From CAVSRC01 sp963732845 (GTDB lineage Bacteria; Pseudomonadota; Alphaproteobacteria; Rhizobiales; Kaistiaceae): DNA of 64,000 nucleotides. Location: assembly GCA_963732845.1 (NCBI GenBank), contig CAVTBE010000018.1:124001-188000 (forward strand), read 5' to 3'. Under the pieces are notes generated by a model that ran no database searches, was not told the DNA's origin, and saw only the letters and a program-made list of their open reading frames with translations. The position numbers were made by a program, and so were the translations under genes. Positions 34,041-43,386 of this stretch are shown piece by piece. Numbering within the stretch: the first letter of the stretch is position 1; the number at the start of each line of letters is the position of its first letter.

Positions 34041-35283
34041 TCAGAAGCCCATCTGGCGGCGGCCCAGTTCGGTCAGGTCCGCCTCGGTGGCGCGGCCTCT
34101 GAAATCCACCTCGAAATTCATCGGCGCGAAATCGGGCGGCGAGCGGCCGTCGAGAAAAGCCTCTCTCTGGCCGGGCAGATAGGCGCGGTTCTTGGCGCAG
34201 TCCGGCGCCGAGCCGATGTAGATGACGCTGGCATAGTCCTTCCCGGCGTGCTCGTCGGCGACCGAATGGCAGATGTCGGTGTGCCACCACACCGTGTCGC
34301 CGGGCATGACCTCGGGGATCGAGACGGTGCCGGCCATCATGTCGGCATGCCATTCGGGGCGGATGCCGAGCGCGCGGCCGGGCGCCGCACCGCAGAGATC
34401 GTCCTCGGCGACGTCGTCCTGAAGCGCACGCAAGAGCACATAGGAAATGCCCTCGGCGATCGGGATCAGGCGCAGCGTGCCGTCGCGCGGGCCTTGGGCG
34501 GTCAGCGCCGTCCAGCCCTGATAGGTGCGGAAGACGCTGGCGACCGCCGGCGAGGGAATCTCGCGCGTGTCGAGCCGATGGCGGGCATCGAAGGGATCGT
34601 AGCCCTGCCAGTCGCCGGCAAAGACGCGTTCGTAGACCGCCTGATAGCCGGGATCGATCCAGCGCTCGACGGTGCCGGCGTCCATGTGCGGCGACAGGCC
34701 GAGCGTGGTGTCGCCGGGCTGGCGGCGGCGGACGCGATCGGCATAGGTCACCTGCAGGTCGGGATCGAAGATGCCTTCATAGTTGGTCCACAGCCGGTCG
34801 AGGAAGGCGCGCGTCTCGGCGAGCTTGGCATCCTGGCGCGCCAGCACCTGCGGCTTCGACCAGTAGAGGTTGCAGATCTGCGGCCTGCCGGCCTTGAGCG
34901 CGGAAAAATACCTGTCGAGGCTGCGCTTCTCGACCTCCTTCTGCTCGTAGTCGTTGTCGTCGATGTAGCGGCCGACCTCGGCGAACCAGTCGCTGGCCTG
35001 GGTCTCGGGGAAGACGCCGCGCACGACGGCGCATCCCGTGCGGCGGATCGCGGCGCGGGTGGCATCCGACACCGTACCGGTCCTGATGTCGGCGTAGCTG
35101 AGTTCCGGCACCACCGGGCGCCCGGCGGCGCTGTCCGCCTGGATCTTCTCGGCGGCGCGGGCGACATGACCGCGCACGTCGTCAAAGGCGCTTCAGCACA
35201 TCGTGGCGTGGCGCCATCGCCCGCTTGAAGGCGATGATCGCGGCGCTGACATCGAAATTGTCCGCCGGTGCGGCGTTCATCAT
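34041..35283 (-). CDS. DUF1479 (YbiU-like) protein, frameshifted near the start
   Basis: Most of the protein (34041-35177) is intact and shows DUF1479 features: NLYWSKPQ, SPHMDAGTVERWIDP and VWWHTDICHSV. The His/Asp spacing suggests a 2-oxoglutarate/iron oxygenase-like fold. The natural start is ATG at 35283, behind a GGGGAGGA ribosome site, encoding MMNAAPADNFDV and running to APRHDVLKRL. An extra base in a three-T run (35184-35186 on the + strand, AAA) creates a TGA. Without it the text joins as KRLDDVRGHVARAA. The function of DUF1479 is not established. Confidence 0.75.
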
Positions 35284-35299
35284 GGTCGGATTCCTCCCC

Positions 35300-36600
35300 T
35301 TTGGCGCGTCACGGCATCGCCACCGTTCGCGCCCCTCCCGGCGCGAACGGTATCACCGTGCGCACCGTTGGCAATCGCGCCAGGGCTTCGCGGCTCCCGT
35401 GGTGCCCGGCTTCGACCGGGCGGCCGGTGGTCGCAGGCGCCTGCGAGGCGGGAACAGCGCGCCTTGGCATTACCCCCCTCCCTTCCGGCCTAAGCTCCTC
35501 GGCGGCTTCGCCACCTGCGAAGCCAAGGCCGAAAGCCCTCCCCCGCAAGGGTGGAGGGGGAGCAAGACGCAAGTCATTTAGCGCAAAGCGCAGCCCGAGT
35601 TTGAGGGTCCTCTCCCCCCCGCAACTCCGATTTATCGGAGTTGCTCCGCTTTCAATGCCAACATCGGGTAGACCCGATGTTGGGTCGGGGGAGAGACAGA
35701 GAGGGGGGTACGGGCAAGCGCTCCTCATCCGGCCGGGACACGATCTTCCGTTCTCGCGTGCCAGAAGCACCGAGCTATGAACACTTCTTTCGTCCCTGTC
35801 CGGCCTTCGGCCGTCCTCGCCTCTTGTCGGAGACGAGGGGGTGGCGGGCGCCCGGCGAATGCCGTGCGGTTACTCCGCGAAAACTGGGGGCACTCTACCC
35901 GAGCGCCCGCCGCGGCGATTTTTCTCCGTCTCCCGGCGAGCGCTGCACCCCGCTTTCCTCGATCCCTGTCGCGCCGCTTTCTTCGATCCCGGTCGGGCTT
36001 TCGCCCTCCTCGGTCTCTTACGGCGCTCCACGGTCTCTCGGGTTGCGGGGCTTAGGCCCTGAGGGCGGCCGGTCGTAGTGCCGACGGTCCCGCCGGGAAC
36101 GCCCCGAGGGCCGGACTGCGAATCCGGAGCGCGGGGGCACCGCACCCCGCTCCGCCTAAGGTCGCCACCGGTAGACGCCCCTCATTCGAGCGAGGATGAG
36201 CACATCTTCTCATGGGGTCAGAAGGGCGGGGATAGATTTATTTCGTTGGGGAAGCCGCGTGCTCGGTTCAACCTCCCCCTTGAGGGGAGGTCGAAATTCG
36301 CGAAGCATGGCGAAGCGAATTTCGGGAGGGGGTGCCTTCACCGAGATGCCCGGACCCCTCCCCAAAACCGCTTCGCGGTTTTGACCCTCCCTCAAGGGGA
36401 GGGTTGGGAATTTGTGGCACCAACTCAAACGCGACGCACTCGGTCCGCAGGGCGGGTCGGCCGAAGGCGTAACCCGTCAGCTTCGCTATTCCGCCCTTGT
36501 AATAGCCAATCCGCCTATCGTCTGGGCGCAGATGACCGAACCGAAAGACTTGTAGCGATCGAGTCCCCGCCCTGGCCGGGATCCGACAGGAAACCCGCAC
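35300..36600. repeat. Gene-free region with several long perfect hairpins
   Basis: No open frame here has protein character. At least four perfect stem-loops are packed between G- and C-tracts: 35621-35644 (11-bp stem GCAACTCCGAT), 35658-35683 (12-bp stem CCAACATCGGGT), 36292-36324 (10-bp stem CGAAATTCGC) and 36364-36382 (8-bp stem AAAACCGC). The hairpins are flanked by pairs such as CTCTCCCCC/GGGGGAGAG and CCTCCC/GGGAGG, so larger folds are possible. They resemble REP-type intergenic palindromes. The middle part (35760-36180) shows nothing I can identify. Confidence 0.6.
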
Positions 36601-37716
36601 TCACACCCGCATGGGCATGAGCACGTAGAGCGCGTCGGAGGCGCCGTCGTCGAGGATCAGCGTCGGCGACCCGGGATCGGCGAAGCGGAACTCGGCCGTG
36701 CCCGATTCGAGCTGATCGGTGACGTCGAGCAGGTAGCGCGAGTTGAAGCCGATCTCCATGACGTCGCCCGGATAATCGACGCCGAGCTCTTCCACCGCGC
36801 TGCCCGAATCCGGATTGTTGACCGAGAGCACCATCTTGCCGTCGGAAAGGCCGAGCTTGACGGCGCGGCCACGCTCCGACGAGATGGTCGAGACGCGGTC
36901 GACGGCGTCCTTGAACTCATTGCGGTCGACCTTGAGCACCTTGTCGTTGCCCTGCGGGATGACGCGGGCATAGTCCGGGAAGGTGCCGTCGATCAGCTTG
37001 GAGGTGAGCACCACGTCGCCGATGGTGACGCGGATCTTGGTGTCGGACACTTCGATGTCGACGGCGGCATCCGGCGCCTCGACCAGCTTCTGGATCTCGC
37101 CCACTGCCTTGCGCGGCACGATGACCCCGGCCATCTTTTCGGAGCCGGCCGGCGCCTCGAACTGCGACTGCGCCAAGCGATGGCCGTCGGTGGCGACGGC
37201 GCGCAGCATCGGCTTGCCGGCCACGGTGACCACATGCAGGTAGATGCCGTTCAGGTAGTAGCGCGTCTCTTCCGTCGAGATGGCGAACTGGGTGCGGTCG
37301 ATGAGCTTCTTCATCGCCGAGGCAGCGAGCGCGAAGCGCGTCGGGAACTCGCCGGTGGTGAGATCGGGAAAATCGGACTCGGGCAACACCTGCAGGGTGA
37401 AGCGCGAGCGGCCGGACTTCAAGGTGAGCTGCGAGCCGTCGCCTGAATCGAGCGAAACCTCGGCGCCGTCGGGCAACTTGCGGACGATGTCGTGCAGGAT
37501 GTGCGCCGGAACGGTGGTGGCGCCGGCCTGATCGATCTCGGCCGGCACCGTCTCGGTGATCTCCAGATCGAGGTCGGTCGCCTTCAGCGTCAGCCGGCCG
37601 CCATCGGCCTTGAGCAGCACGTTGGACAGGATGGGAATCGTATTGCGCCGCTCGACGACACGATGGACGTGACTCAGGGAACGGAGAAGATGCGATCGCT
37701 CGACGGTCGCGCGCAT
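36601..37716 (-). CDS. dnaN: DNA polymerase III beta subunit (sliding clamp)
   Basis: This 371-residue protein shows the three repeated clamp domains. Recognisable parts are MRATVERSHLLRSLSHVHRV, NTIPILSNVLLKA, FAISTEETRYYLNGIYLHV, ATDGHRLAQ and the C-terminal YVLMPMRV. It forms the ring that tethers polymerase to DNA. It lies 107 bp downstream of dnaA on the same strand, the usual order, and is probably co-transcribed with it. Confidence 0.97.
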   Translation of the reverse strand: MRATVERSHLLRSLSHVHRVVERRNTIPILSNVLLKADGGRLTLKATDLDLEITETVPAEIDQAGATTVPAHILHDIVRKLPDGAEVSLDSGDGSQLTLKSGRSRFTLQVLPESDFPDLTTGEFPTRFALAASAMKKLIDRTQFAISTEETRYYLNGIYLHVVTVAGKPMLRAVATDGHRLAQSQFEAPAGSEKMAGVIVPRKAVGEIQKLVEAPDAAVDIEVSDTKIRVTIGDVVLTSKLIDGTFPDYARVIPQGNDKVLKVDRNEFKDAVDRVSTISSERGRAVKLGLSDGKMVLSVNNPDSGSAVEELGVDYPGDVMEIGFNSRYLLDVTDQLESGTAEFRFADPGSPTLILDDGASDALYVLMPMRV

Positions 37717-37823
37717 GGGAATCCTAGCCTTCGCGGTTCAGCCGGCGGAGAACTCCGCCGCGGTCGACAAAGGTGGCCCGACCACGGCGAATTCGCAAGG
37801 GGTTAAGCGCCGCGGCGGCAGCC

Positions 37824-39389
37824 TCATTCGTCGATCATCCGCTTGAGCAGCTCGATCTCGTCGGCGAGCGTCATGTCGCCTTCGATCAGCCCCTCGATCT
37901 TGCGCACGGCGTGAAGAACCGTCGTGTGATCGCGTCCGCCGAAGCGCCGCCCGATTTCCGGCAGCGACCGCGGGGTGAGCATCTTGGCGAGATACATGGC
38001 GATCTGTCGGGGGCGCACAATGGTACGCGTGCGCCGGCTCGACAGAAGGTCCGCCTTGGAAACGTTGTAATGGCGGGCGACGACGCGTTGGATGTCCTCG
38101 ATCTTGACCCGGCGCGGTTCGCGCTGGCCGATGAGGTCGCGCAACGTGATCTCGGCCGAGGCGATGGTCACCGGCTGACGGGTGAACTGCCACTGGGCGA
38201 CGAGGCGATTGAGCGCGCCTTCCAGGTCGCGGCCGTTGGTGGTGACCGACTGGGCGACGTATTCGAGCACGATGTCGGGGATGTCGAGCCCGGGATTCTG
38301 CGCCTGCGCCGCGACGTAGCGCCCATGCACGATATCGCGGCGGAGCTGCGTGTCGGGCGCGCCGATCTCGAAGGCGATGCCGCCACCGAGGCGCGAGCGC
38401 ACGCGGTCGTCGAGGCTCTCCAGATCCGCCGGCGGCCGGTCGGCGGCGACCACCACCTGACGGGCACCGTCGATCAGCGTGTTGAGCATGTGACAGAATT
38501 CCTGCTGCACGGTCTTGCCCTGCAGGAACTGCATGTCGTCGATGAGCAGCAGGTCGATATCGCGCAGCGCCTCCTTGAAGGGAATCGCCGACTGGCTCTT
38601 CAGCGCCGCCACGAAACGGAACATGAAGTGCTCCGCGGTGAGATAGAGCACCTTCCAGCCGGGCTGGGCGATGCGCGCGGCGCGCGTCGTCGCCTGCAGG
38701 ATATGCGTCTTGCCGCGACCGACGCCGGAATGGATGTAGAGCGGATTGAACTGCGCCGGCTTGCCCGGCGACGCCTCGACCACCGATCTGGCGGCCGCGA
38801 AAGCGAGGCGATTGGCGGCGCCTTCGCAGAAAGTATCGAAGCTGTAGCGCGGCTCGACCGGCGAGCCGGCAAGAATGGTGTCGGCGGACGGTGGGCGCCG
38901 CAGGGTGGCGGCGGACGGCGCCATCGGCACGCTCACCGGCGGGGCGGCCACGGCCGGAGCCGGATGGGTCTCGGCCGGCGTCTCCGCGACGAGAGGCTTG
39001 GCTTTCGGGCGCGCAGCGGTGCGCACGAGAATCTCCACACGCGCCACGCTCGGGTTCTCGACCTGCCACAATGCGAGAAGGCGGTCCTCGTAGTGCGCGA
39101 CGATCCACGCCTTGAGGAAGCGCGTCGGCAGCGACAGATAGACGGTGCTGGCGTCGGCCTCCTCGAAGGTCGCCCGCGCGAACCAGCTGTTGAAAATGTC
39201 CTCGCCCAGCTCGGCCCGCAGGCGCTGCTTGACACGCGACCACTGTTCCACGTTCGGCAGCATCGCGGCCATGCGCGCGCCCTCCTGTTTGGTGTCGACC
39301 GCTTTCGGCTCGCCGACCGATCCTGCCATCGCCGGACCGGCAACGGGATGCGACGCCGTGCCCGTCGTTCGACCCCACTCGGTGTTCAT
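37824..39389 (-). CDS. dnaA: Chromosomal replication initiator DnaA
   Basis: The 521-residue protein has domain I (WSRVKQRLRAELGEDIFNSW), a Pro/Ala-rich linker, and an AAA+ core with Walker A GVGRGKTHIL and Walker B LLLIDDMQFL. The C-terminal DnaA-box-binding HTH is GGRDHTTVLHAVRKIE. I start at ATG 39389 because it overlaps the stop of the preceding rhodanese gene as ATGA; four extra in-frame residues are possible upstream. DnaA opens the origin and starts replication. Close coupling to a rhodanese gene is unusual. Confidence 0.96.
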   Translation of the reverse strand: MNTEWGRTTGTASHPVAGPAMAGSVGEPKAVDTKQEGARMAAMLPNVEQWSRVKQRLRAELGEDIFNSWFARATFEEADASTVYLSLPTRFLKAWIVAHYEDRLLALWQVENPSVARVEILVRTAARPKAKPLVAETPAETHPAPAVAAPPVSVPMAPSAATLRRPPSADTILAGSPVEPRYSFDTFCEGAANRLAFAAARSVVEASPGKPAQFNPLYIHSGVGRGKTHILQATTRAARIAQPGWKVLYLTAEHFMFRFVAALKSQSAIPFKEALRDIDLLLIDDMQFLQGKTVQQEFCHMLNTLIDGARQVVVAADRPPADLESLDDRVRSRLGGGIAFEIGAPDTQLRRDIVHGRYVAAQAQNPGLDIPDIVLEYVAQSVTTNGRDLEGALNRLVAQWQFTRQPVTIASAEITLRDLIGQREPRRVKIEDIQRVVARHYNVSKADLLSSRRTRTIVRPRQIAMYLAKMLTPRSLPEIGRRFGGRDHTTVLHAVRKIEGLIEGDMTLADEIELLKRMIDE

Positions 39390-39826
39390 GACTGCACCCA
39401 TGGCAGACCCTCCGCCTTCCAGCTTCCAGACGTGGCACGATGCCGATCTGCACCGAGCGCCCCTTCAAAGCCCTGTTCAATGTTATAGGCGTGCCGATAG
39501 CCCTCGGCCGTGGCGACAATCGCCGCGCTGCGGCTGCGCGCTCCCGAACGGCACAGAAAGTAGAGCGGCGCGTCCGTGCCGATCTCGGCCTCAGCCAACG
39601 CCGCCTTGAGCCGCCCGGCGAAATCGGGAATTTGCGCACCGGACGGAAACTCGTTCCACGCAACCAGCAGCGGCGCCTTGTCGATCGCGGTGAGCGCCGG
39701 AAGGCCGACAAAGGCCCATTCCGCCGCCGTCCGCACGTCGATCAGGATGGCATCCGCGGTTGCTTCGAGGTCGCGCCAGGCGTCCATGACGCTGACATCT
39801 CCAGCATAGGTGCCCATTTGCGACAT
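39386..39826 (-). CDS. Rhodanese-like sulfurtransferase domain protein
   Basis: This 146-residue single rhodanese domain has the active-site loop LCRSGARSRSAAI (Cys at about residue 93), the DVRTAAEWAFVG motif and the C-terminal HRATSGSWKAEGLPW segment. It would carry persulfide sulfur or act in redox handling. Its TGA overlaps the dnaA ATG by ATGA, so dnaA translation may depend on it. The long gap upstream is the probable promoter region for rhodanese, dnaA and perhaps dnaN. Confidence 0.82.
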   Translation of the reverse strand: MSQMGTYAGDVSVMDAWRDLEATADAILIDVRTAAEWAFVGLPALTAIDKAPLLVAWNEFPSGAQIPDFAGRLKAALAEAEIGTDAPLYFLCRSGARSRSAAIVATAEGYRHAYNIEQGFEGALGADRHRATSGSWKAEGLPWVQS

Positions 39827-40400
39827 GCAGCATCTCTCACGCGCGCCTTCTACGCAGGCGCGTCGTCGTTAAGCCAGATTGTAAGGTTACAAACGCCCCA
39901 CCTCGAGCGAGGTGTCGGGACAAGTACTCGTTTGACGCTTACTGCTGAAAACAGCCAGAAAGAACAGCTGGCAGCGCAACGCCTATACTATTTGGATGTT
40001 ACTTAATATCATCTGCCCAGCCCCGCCGCATGCCTGACTTACATTCGGTTACATTGCCCATGTGTCCCGATTGCTGCAGGAACGTATAACCTCTTACCGC
40101 CGACCGCAATGGCAAAAGCCGCCATTCCAGCCCCTCACCGGCGCCAAAGCGTCCGCGAAGCATGCGTGTCCCGCTTTAAGCCGTTGATTCAATTTTTCGA
40201 GTCGTGTGCCTGCGACGAAGCATAGCAGCCTCAACTTTTTTTGCAGGTGCCGCGAGTCTGCCGGCGATTCCGCGGCGCGCATCCGGCGATTGTGGCTACT
40301 TGTCCACATGGCCTTGAATCCCAAACGAAATAGCTAACAGACCGTAACCGTGGTTTCACCCGCTGACTGGGTTTCGGCTGGCTTCAACGCGTTAGCCGCC
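39827..40400. other. Intergenic region upstream of rhodanese-dnaA, with one DnaA-box-like site
   Basis: This 570-bp stretch lies between rhodanese-dnaA and rpsT. It is less GC-rich than its surroundings around 39960-40080. TTGTCCACA at 40300-40308 differs from the DnaA-box consensus TTATCCACA by one base. I see no cluster of boxes, so it is only a weak origin candidate; dnaA autoregulation is equally likely. No gene is visible. Confidence 0.3.
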
Positions 40401-40429
40401 AAAATGAAAAGCCCGGCATTGAGCCGGGC
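40401..40429 (-). terminator. Intrinsic terminator of rpsT
   Basis: On the reverse strand GCCCGGC pairs with GCCGGGC around TCAAT and is followed by TTTTCATTTT. This is a textbook rho-independent terminator 28 bp after the rpsT stop. Confidence 0.85.
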
Positions 40430-40457
40430 CTGGACAGGCGCAGGAAAGGCGCTGGGT

Positions 40458-40724
40458 TCAACCAGAAATTGCCTTCACCCTCTTGGCCAGACGCGCAACC
40501 TTGCGCGAGGCGGTATGGCGGTGGAGGACGCCCTTGGAGGCAGCGCGCATCAGTTCCGGCTCGGCCGCCTTGAGGGCAGCCGTCGCGGCGGTCTTGTCGC
40601 CGGAGGCGACCGCCTCGTCCACCTTGCGCACGAAGGTGCGCACGCGGCTGATGCGGGCGGTGTTGATCTCCGTGCGTCGGGTGATCTTGCGGGTGGCCTT
40701 CTTGGCCGACCTGGTATTGGCCAT
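40458..40724 (-). CDS. rpsT: 30S ribosomal protein S20
   Basis: The 88-residue basic protein begins MANTRSAKKATRKITRRTEI and continues with FVRKVDEAV and GVLHRHTASRKVARLAKRV, diagnostic for S20, which binds 16S rRNA in the small subunit. An earlier in-frame ATG would add seven atypical residues, so I start at 40724. An intrinsic terminator follows. Location near dnaA is typical of alphaproteobacteria. Confidence 0.96.
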   Translation of the reverse strand: MANTRSAKKATRKITRRTEINTARISRVRTFVRKVDEAVASGDKTAATAALKAAEPELMRAASKGVLHRHTASRKVARLAKRVKAISG

Positions 40725-40867
40725 CTGCTGCTCAAGCCTTGTCAAAAACGTAAAGCGCCGGCGGGAGACCCGCCGCGCGTGGGTTGGCGTGGCTTATAAT
40801 CGGGCGCTCCCGGCCGGTCAATGCCTGGCGCGAGAGGCTCGCCAAAATGCTCCGCAATGCCCGGCGG

Positions 40868-41641
40868 TCAACGGTTGCGGAACTGCGGCGTGCGTTTCTC
40901 GATGAAGGCGGCCATGCCCTCCTTCTGGTCCTCGGTGGCGAACATGGCGTGGAAGGTCCGCCGCTCGAACAGAAGGCCCTCCGACAGCGGCGCCTCGTAG
41001 GCGCGGGAGACCGCCTCCTTGGCCATCATGACGATGGGCTGGGAATAGCCGGCGATCTTGCGGGCGATGGCCAGCGCCTCCTCCATCAGGTCGCCGGCCT
41101 TGACCACCCGGGCGACCAGACCGGCACGCTCGGCCTCGGCCGCATCCATCATGCGGCCGGTGAGGATGAGGTCCATTGCCTTGGCCTTGCCGATGGCGCG
41201 CGGCAGGCGCTGGGTGCCGCCCATGCCGGGCATGATGCCGAGCGTGATCTCCGGCTGGCCGAATTTGGCCGTATCGGCGGCAATGAGGATGTCGCACATC
41301 ATGGCAAGTTCGCAGCCGCCGCCGAGGCAATAGCCGGCAACCGCCGCGATCAGCGGCTTGCGGCAGCGCGACACGCGCTCGAGCGCGGCGGCGTAGTTCT
41401 TCATATAGGCTTGGATCGACGTGAGCTCCGCCATCTCCTTGATGTCGACGCCGGCGGCGAAGGCCTTTTCCGAGCCGGTGACGACGATGGCGCCGACCTT
41501 GGCGTCGGCTTCGAAGGCGTCGAGGGCGTGGCCGAGTTCCTCGATCAGGCGGCTGTTGAGCGCATTCAGCGCCTGCGGCCGGTTAAGCCGGATGATGGCG
41601 GTGGCGTCGCGCGTCTCGGCGGTGATGCAGTCAAAGGCCAT
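40868..41641 (-). CDS. Enoyl-CoA hydratase
   Basis: This 257-residue crotonase has the oxyanion-hole motif KAFAAGVDIKEM and the active-site helix CLGGGCELAMMCDI followed by the GQPEITLGIMPGMGGTQRL block that carries the catalytic Glu. The C-terminal end VEKRTPQFRNR-like tail is usual. It hydrates 2-enoyl-CoA in fatty-acid beta-oxidation or related pathways. GAGGGA ahead of ATG 41641 supports the start. It lies just downstream of mutM, on the same strand, with a 14-bp gap. Confidence 0.9.
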   Translation of the reverse strand: MAFDCITAETRDATAIIRLNRPQALNALNSRLIEELGHALDAFEADAKVGAIVVTGSEKAFAAGVDIKEMAELTSIQAYMKNYAAALERVSRCRKPLIAAVAGYCLGGGCELAMMCDILIAADTAKFGQPEITLGIMPGMGGTQRLPRAIGKAKAMDLILTGRMMDAAEAERAGLVARVVKAGDLMEEALAIARKIAGYSQPIVMMAKEAVSRAYEAPLSEGLLFERRTFHAMFATEDQKEGMAAFIEKRTPQFRNR

Positions 41642-41655
41642 GGTCGCTCCCTCGC

Positions 41656-42531
41656 TCAACGCTGGCAGACCGGACAATAGAACGTCGATCGGCCCGAATG
41701 GACCTTGCGGCGGATGGTGCCCCGGCCGCGCGGGCAGGGCTCGCCCTCGCGATCATAGACCGCGAAGGCATGCTGGAATTCGCCAAGCTCGCCGGTGGCG
41801 CGGATATGGTCGCGGAGCGACGAGCCGCCGGCGGCAATGGCGTCGTTGAGAACCTCGCGGATGGCATCCGCCAGTCGCCCGGCCATGGCCGTCGGCTTGC
41901 CGGCTGCGGTCGCCAGAGACCCGGCCTTGCGGTCGGGCGACAGGCGCGCCCGCCACAGCGCCTCGCACACATAGATGTTGCCGAGGCCGGCGATCAGCCG
42001 CTGGTCCATGAGCGCCGCCTTGAGCGGCGCGCTGCGCCCGGCCATGAGGCGCGCCAGCACGGCGCTGCTCATTTCGTTGCCGAGCGGTTCAATGCCGAGC
42101 GCCGCGAAATGCTTCGATTGGCCGAGCCCGGCGCGCGGCACCAGGTCCATCAGGCCGAAGCGGCGCGGATCGTTGAAGACGACGCTGACGCCCGACGACA
42201 TGTGGAAGACGACATGGTCGTGGGCGCGGAGCTTGGTGGGCGCATGATAATAGGTGCCCTGCACCGCGGACGCGCCGTCGGCGGCGATGCGGAAGGAGCC
42301 GGACATGCCGAGATGCATGACCAGCACCGTGCCGTCGTCGAGGTCGGCAAGCAGGTATTTCGCCCGTCGGCCGAGTGCGACGATCCGACGGCCGGTGAGG
42401 CGCGCGGCAAAGCGGGCCGGAAAGGGAATGCGCAGATCCGGCCGGCGCTGCTCCACCTGCACGAAGGTGGCGCCCTCCATGACGGGGGCGAGGCCGCGGC
42501 GGACTGTCTCGACTTCGGGCAGTTCGGGCAA
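41656..42531 (-). CDS. mutM: Formamidopyrimidine-DNA glycosylase
   Basis: The 291-residue protein begins with the invariant MPELPEVETVRRGL, with Pro2 as nucleophile, followed by the beta-clamp Lys in RRAKYLLADL. It ends with the zinc finger CPRGRG/FYCPVCQR. It excises oxidised purines such as 8-oxoguanine. It is divergent from ubiE across 65 bp. mutM-ubiE-ubiB is a conserved alphaproteobacterial arrangement near dnaA. Confidence 0.96.
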   Translation of the reverse strand: MPELPEVETVRRGLAPVMEGATFVQVEQRRPDLRIPFPARFAARLTGRRIVALGRRAKYLLADLDDGTVLVMHLGMSGSFRIAADGASAVQGTYYHAPTKLRAHDHVVFHMSSGVSVVFNDPRRFGLMDLVPRAGLGQSKHFAALGIEPLGNEMSSAVLARLMAGRSAPLKAALMDQRLIAGLGNIYVCEALWRARLSPDRKAGSLATAAGKPTAMAGRLADAIREVLNDAIAAGGSSLRDHIRATGELGEFQHAFAVYDREGEPCPRGRGTIRRKVHSGRSTFYCPVCQR

Positions 42532-42596
42532 GGTTAACCCTCGTGAAAAGGCGGCGACGATAGCCCTTTGGCGCGGCTTGGGCTATTGGAGGCTCC

Positions 42597-43379
42597 ATGC
42601 AGACGCGACAACAGCACTCCAGCGACGGCGAGCGGACCTCCTTCGGTTTCCGCGAGGTGCCGACCGCCGACAAGCAGCGCCTGGTCGACGACGTCTTCGA
42701 CGCGGTCGCCAGCCGCTACGACCTGATGAACGACCTCATGTCCGGGGGCGTCCATCGCCTGTGGAAGGACGCCTTCGTCACCTGGCTGGCGCCGCCGCGG
42801 CGCTCTCCCGTGCCCTTCCATGTGCTCGACATGGCCGGCGGTACCGGTGACATCGCCTTCCGCATCGCCGGGCGCTCCGCCTCGGCGCTGGTGACGGTCT
42901 CCGACATCAACGGAGAGATGCTGGCGGTCGGCCGCAAGCGGGCCGAGGGGAAGCGCTTCGCCGACCGGCTGACCTTCGTCGAAGCCAATGCGGAGGAGCT
43001 GACGCCCTTCGAAGACGGCATCTTCGACGCGGTGACCATCGCCTTCGGCATCCGCAACGTGCCGCGCATCCAGCGAGCCCTGGAGCAGGCCTTCCGCGTG
43101 CTCAAGCCCGGCGGCCGCTTCATGTGCCTGGAATTCTCCGCCTGCGACGTTGCCGGGCTCGACCGCATCTACGACCTCTTCTCCTTCAAGGTGATTCCGG
43201 CGATCGGCGATTTCGTCGTCGGCGACGGCGAGCCTTATCGCTATCTGGTGGAATCGATCCGCCGCTTCCCCAATCAGGCGCGCTTCGCCGCCATGATCGA
43301 GGATGCCGGCTTCAGCCGGGTGAGCGTGCGCAACCTTTCCGGTGGAATCGCCGCCATGCATTCCGGCTGGAAGATCTGA
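42597..43379 (+). CDS. ubiE: Ubiquinone/menaquinone C-methyltransferase
   Basis: This 260-residue SAM-dependent methyltransferase has FDAVASRYDLMNDLMSGG, SAM site LDMAGGTGDIAF, and IAFGIRNV with GGRFMCLEFS, the UbiE signatures. It methylates the quinone ring in ubiquinone synthesis. ubiB follows 7 bp after its stop, so the two are one operon. Confidence 0.95.
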   Translation: MQTRQQHSSDGERTSFGFREVPTADKQRLVDDVFDAVASRYDLMNDLMSGGVHRLWKDAFVTWLAPPRRSPVPFHVLDMAGGTGDIAFRIAGRSASALVTVSDINGEMLAVGRKRAEGKRFADRLTFVEANAEELTPFEDGIFDAVTIAFGIRNVPRIQRALEQAFRVLKPGGRFMCLEFSACDVAGLDRIYDLFSFKVIPAIGDFVVGDGEPYRYLVESIRRFPNQARFAAMIEDAGFSRVSVRNLSGGIAAMHSGWKI

Positions 43380-43386
43380 GGTCCCG

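Noticed and set aside
35760..36180. Forward frames of 90-180 codons in the hairpin region
   Set aside because: They are Arg/Pro/Ser-rich readings of G/C tracts and palindromes, with no consistent start or motif.
35600..36400. CRISPR array
   Set aside because: The repeated units are self-complementary hairpins of differing sequence, not direct repeats with regular spacers, and no cas gene is present.
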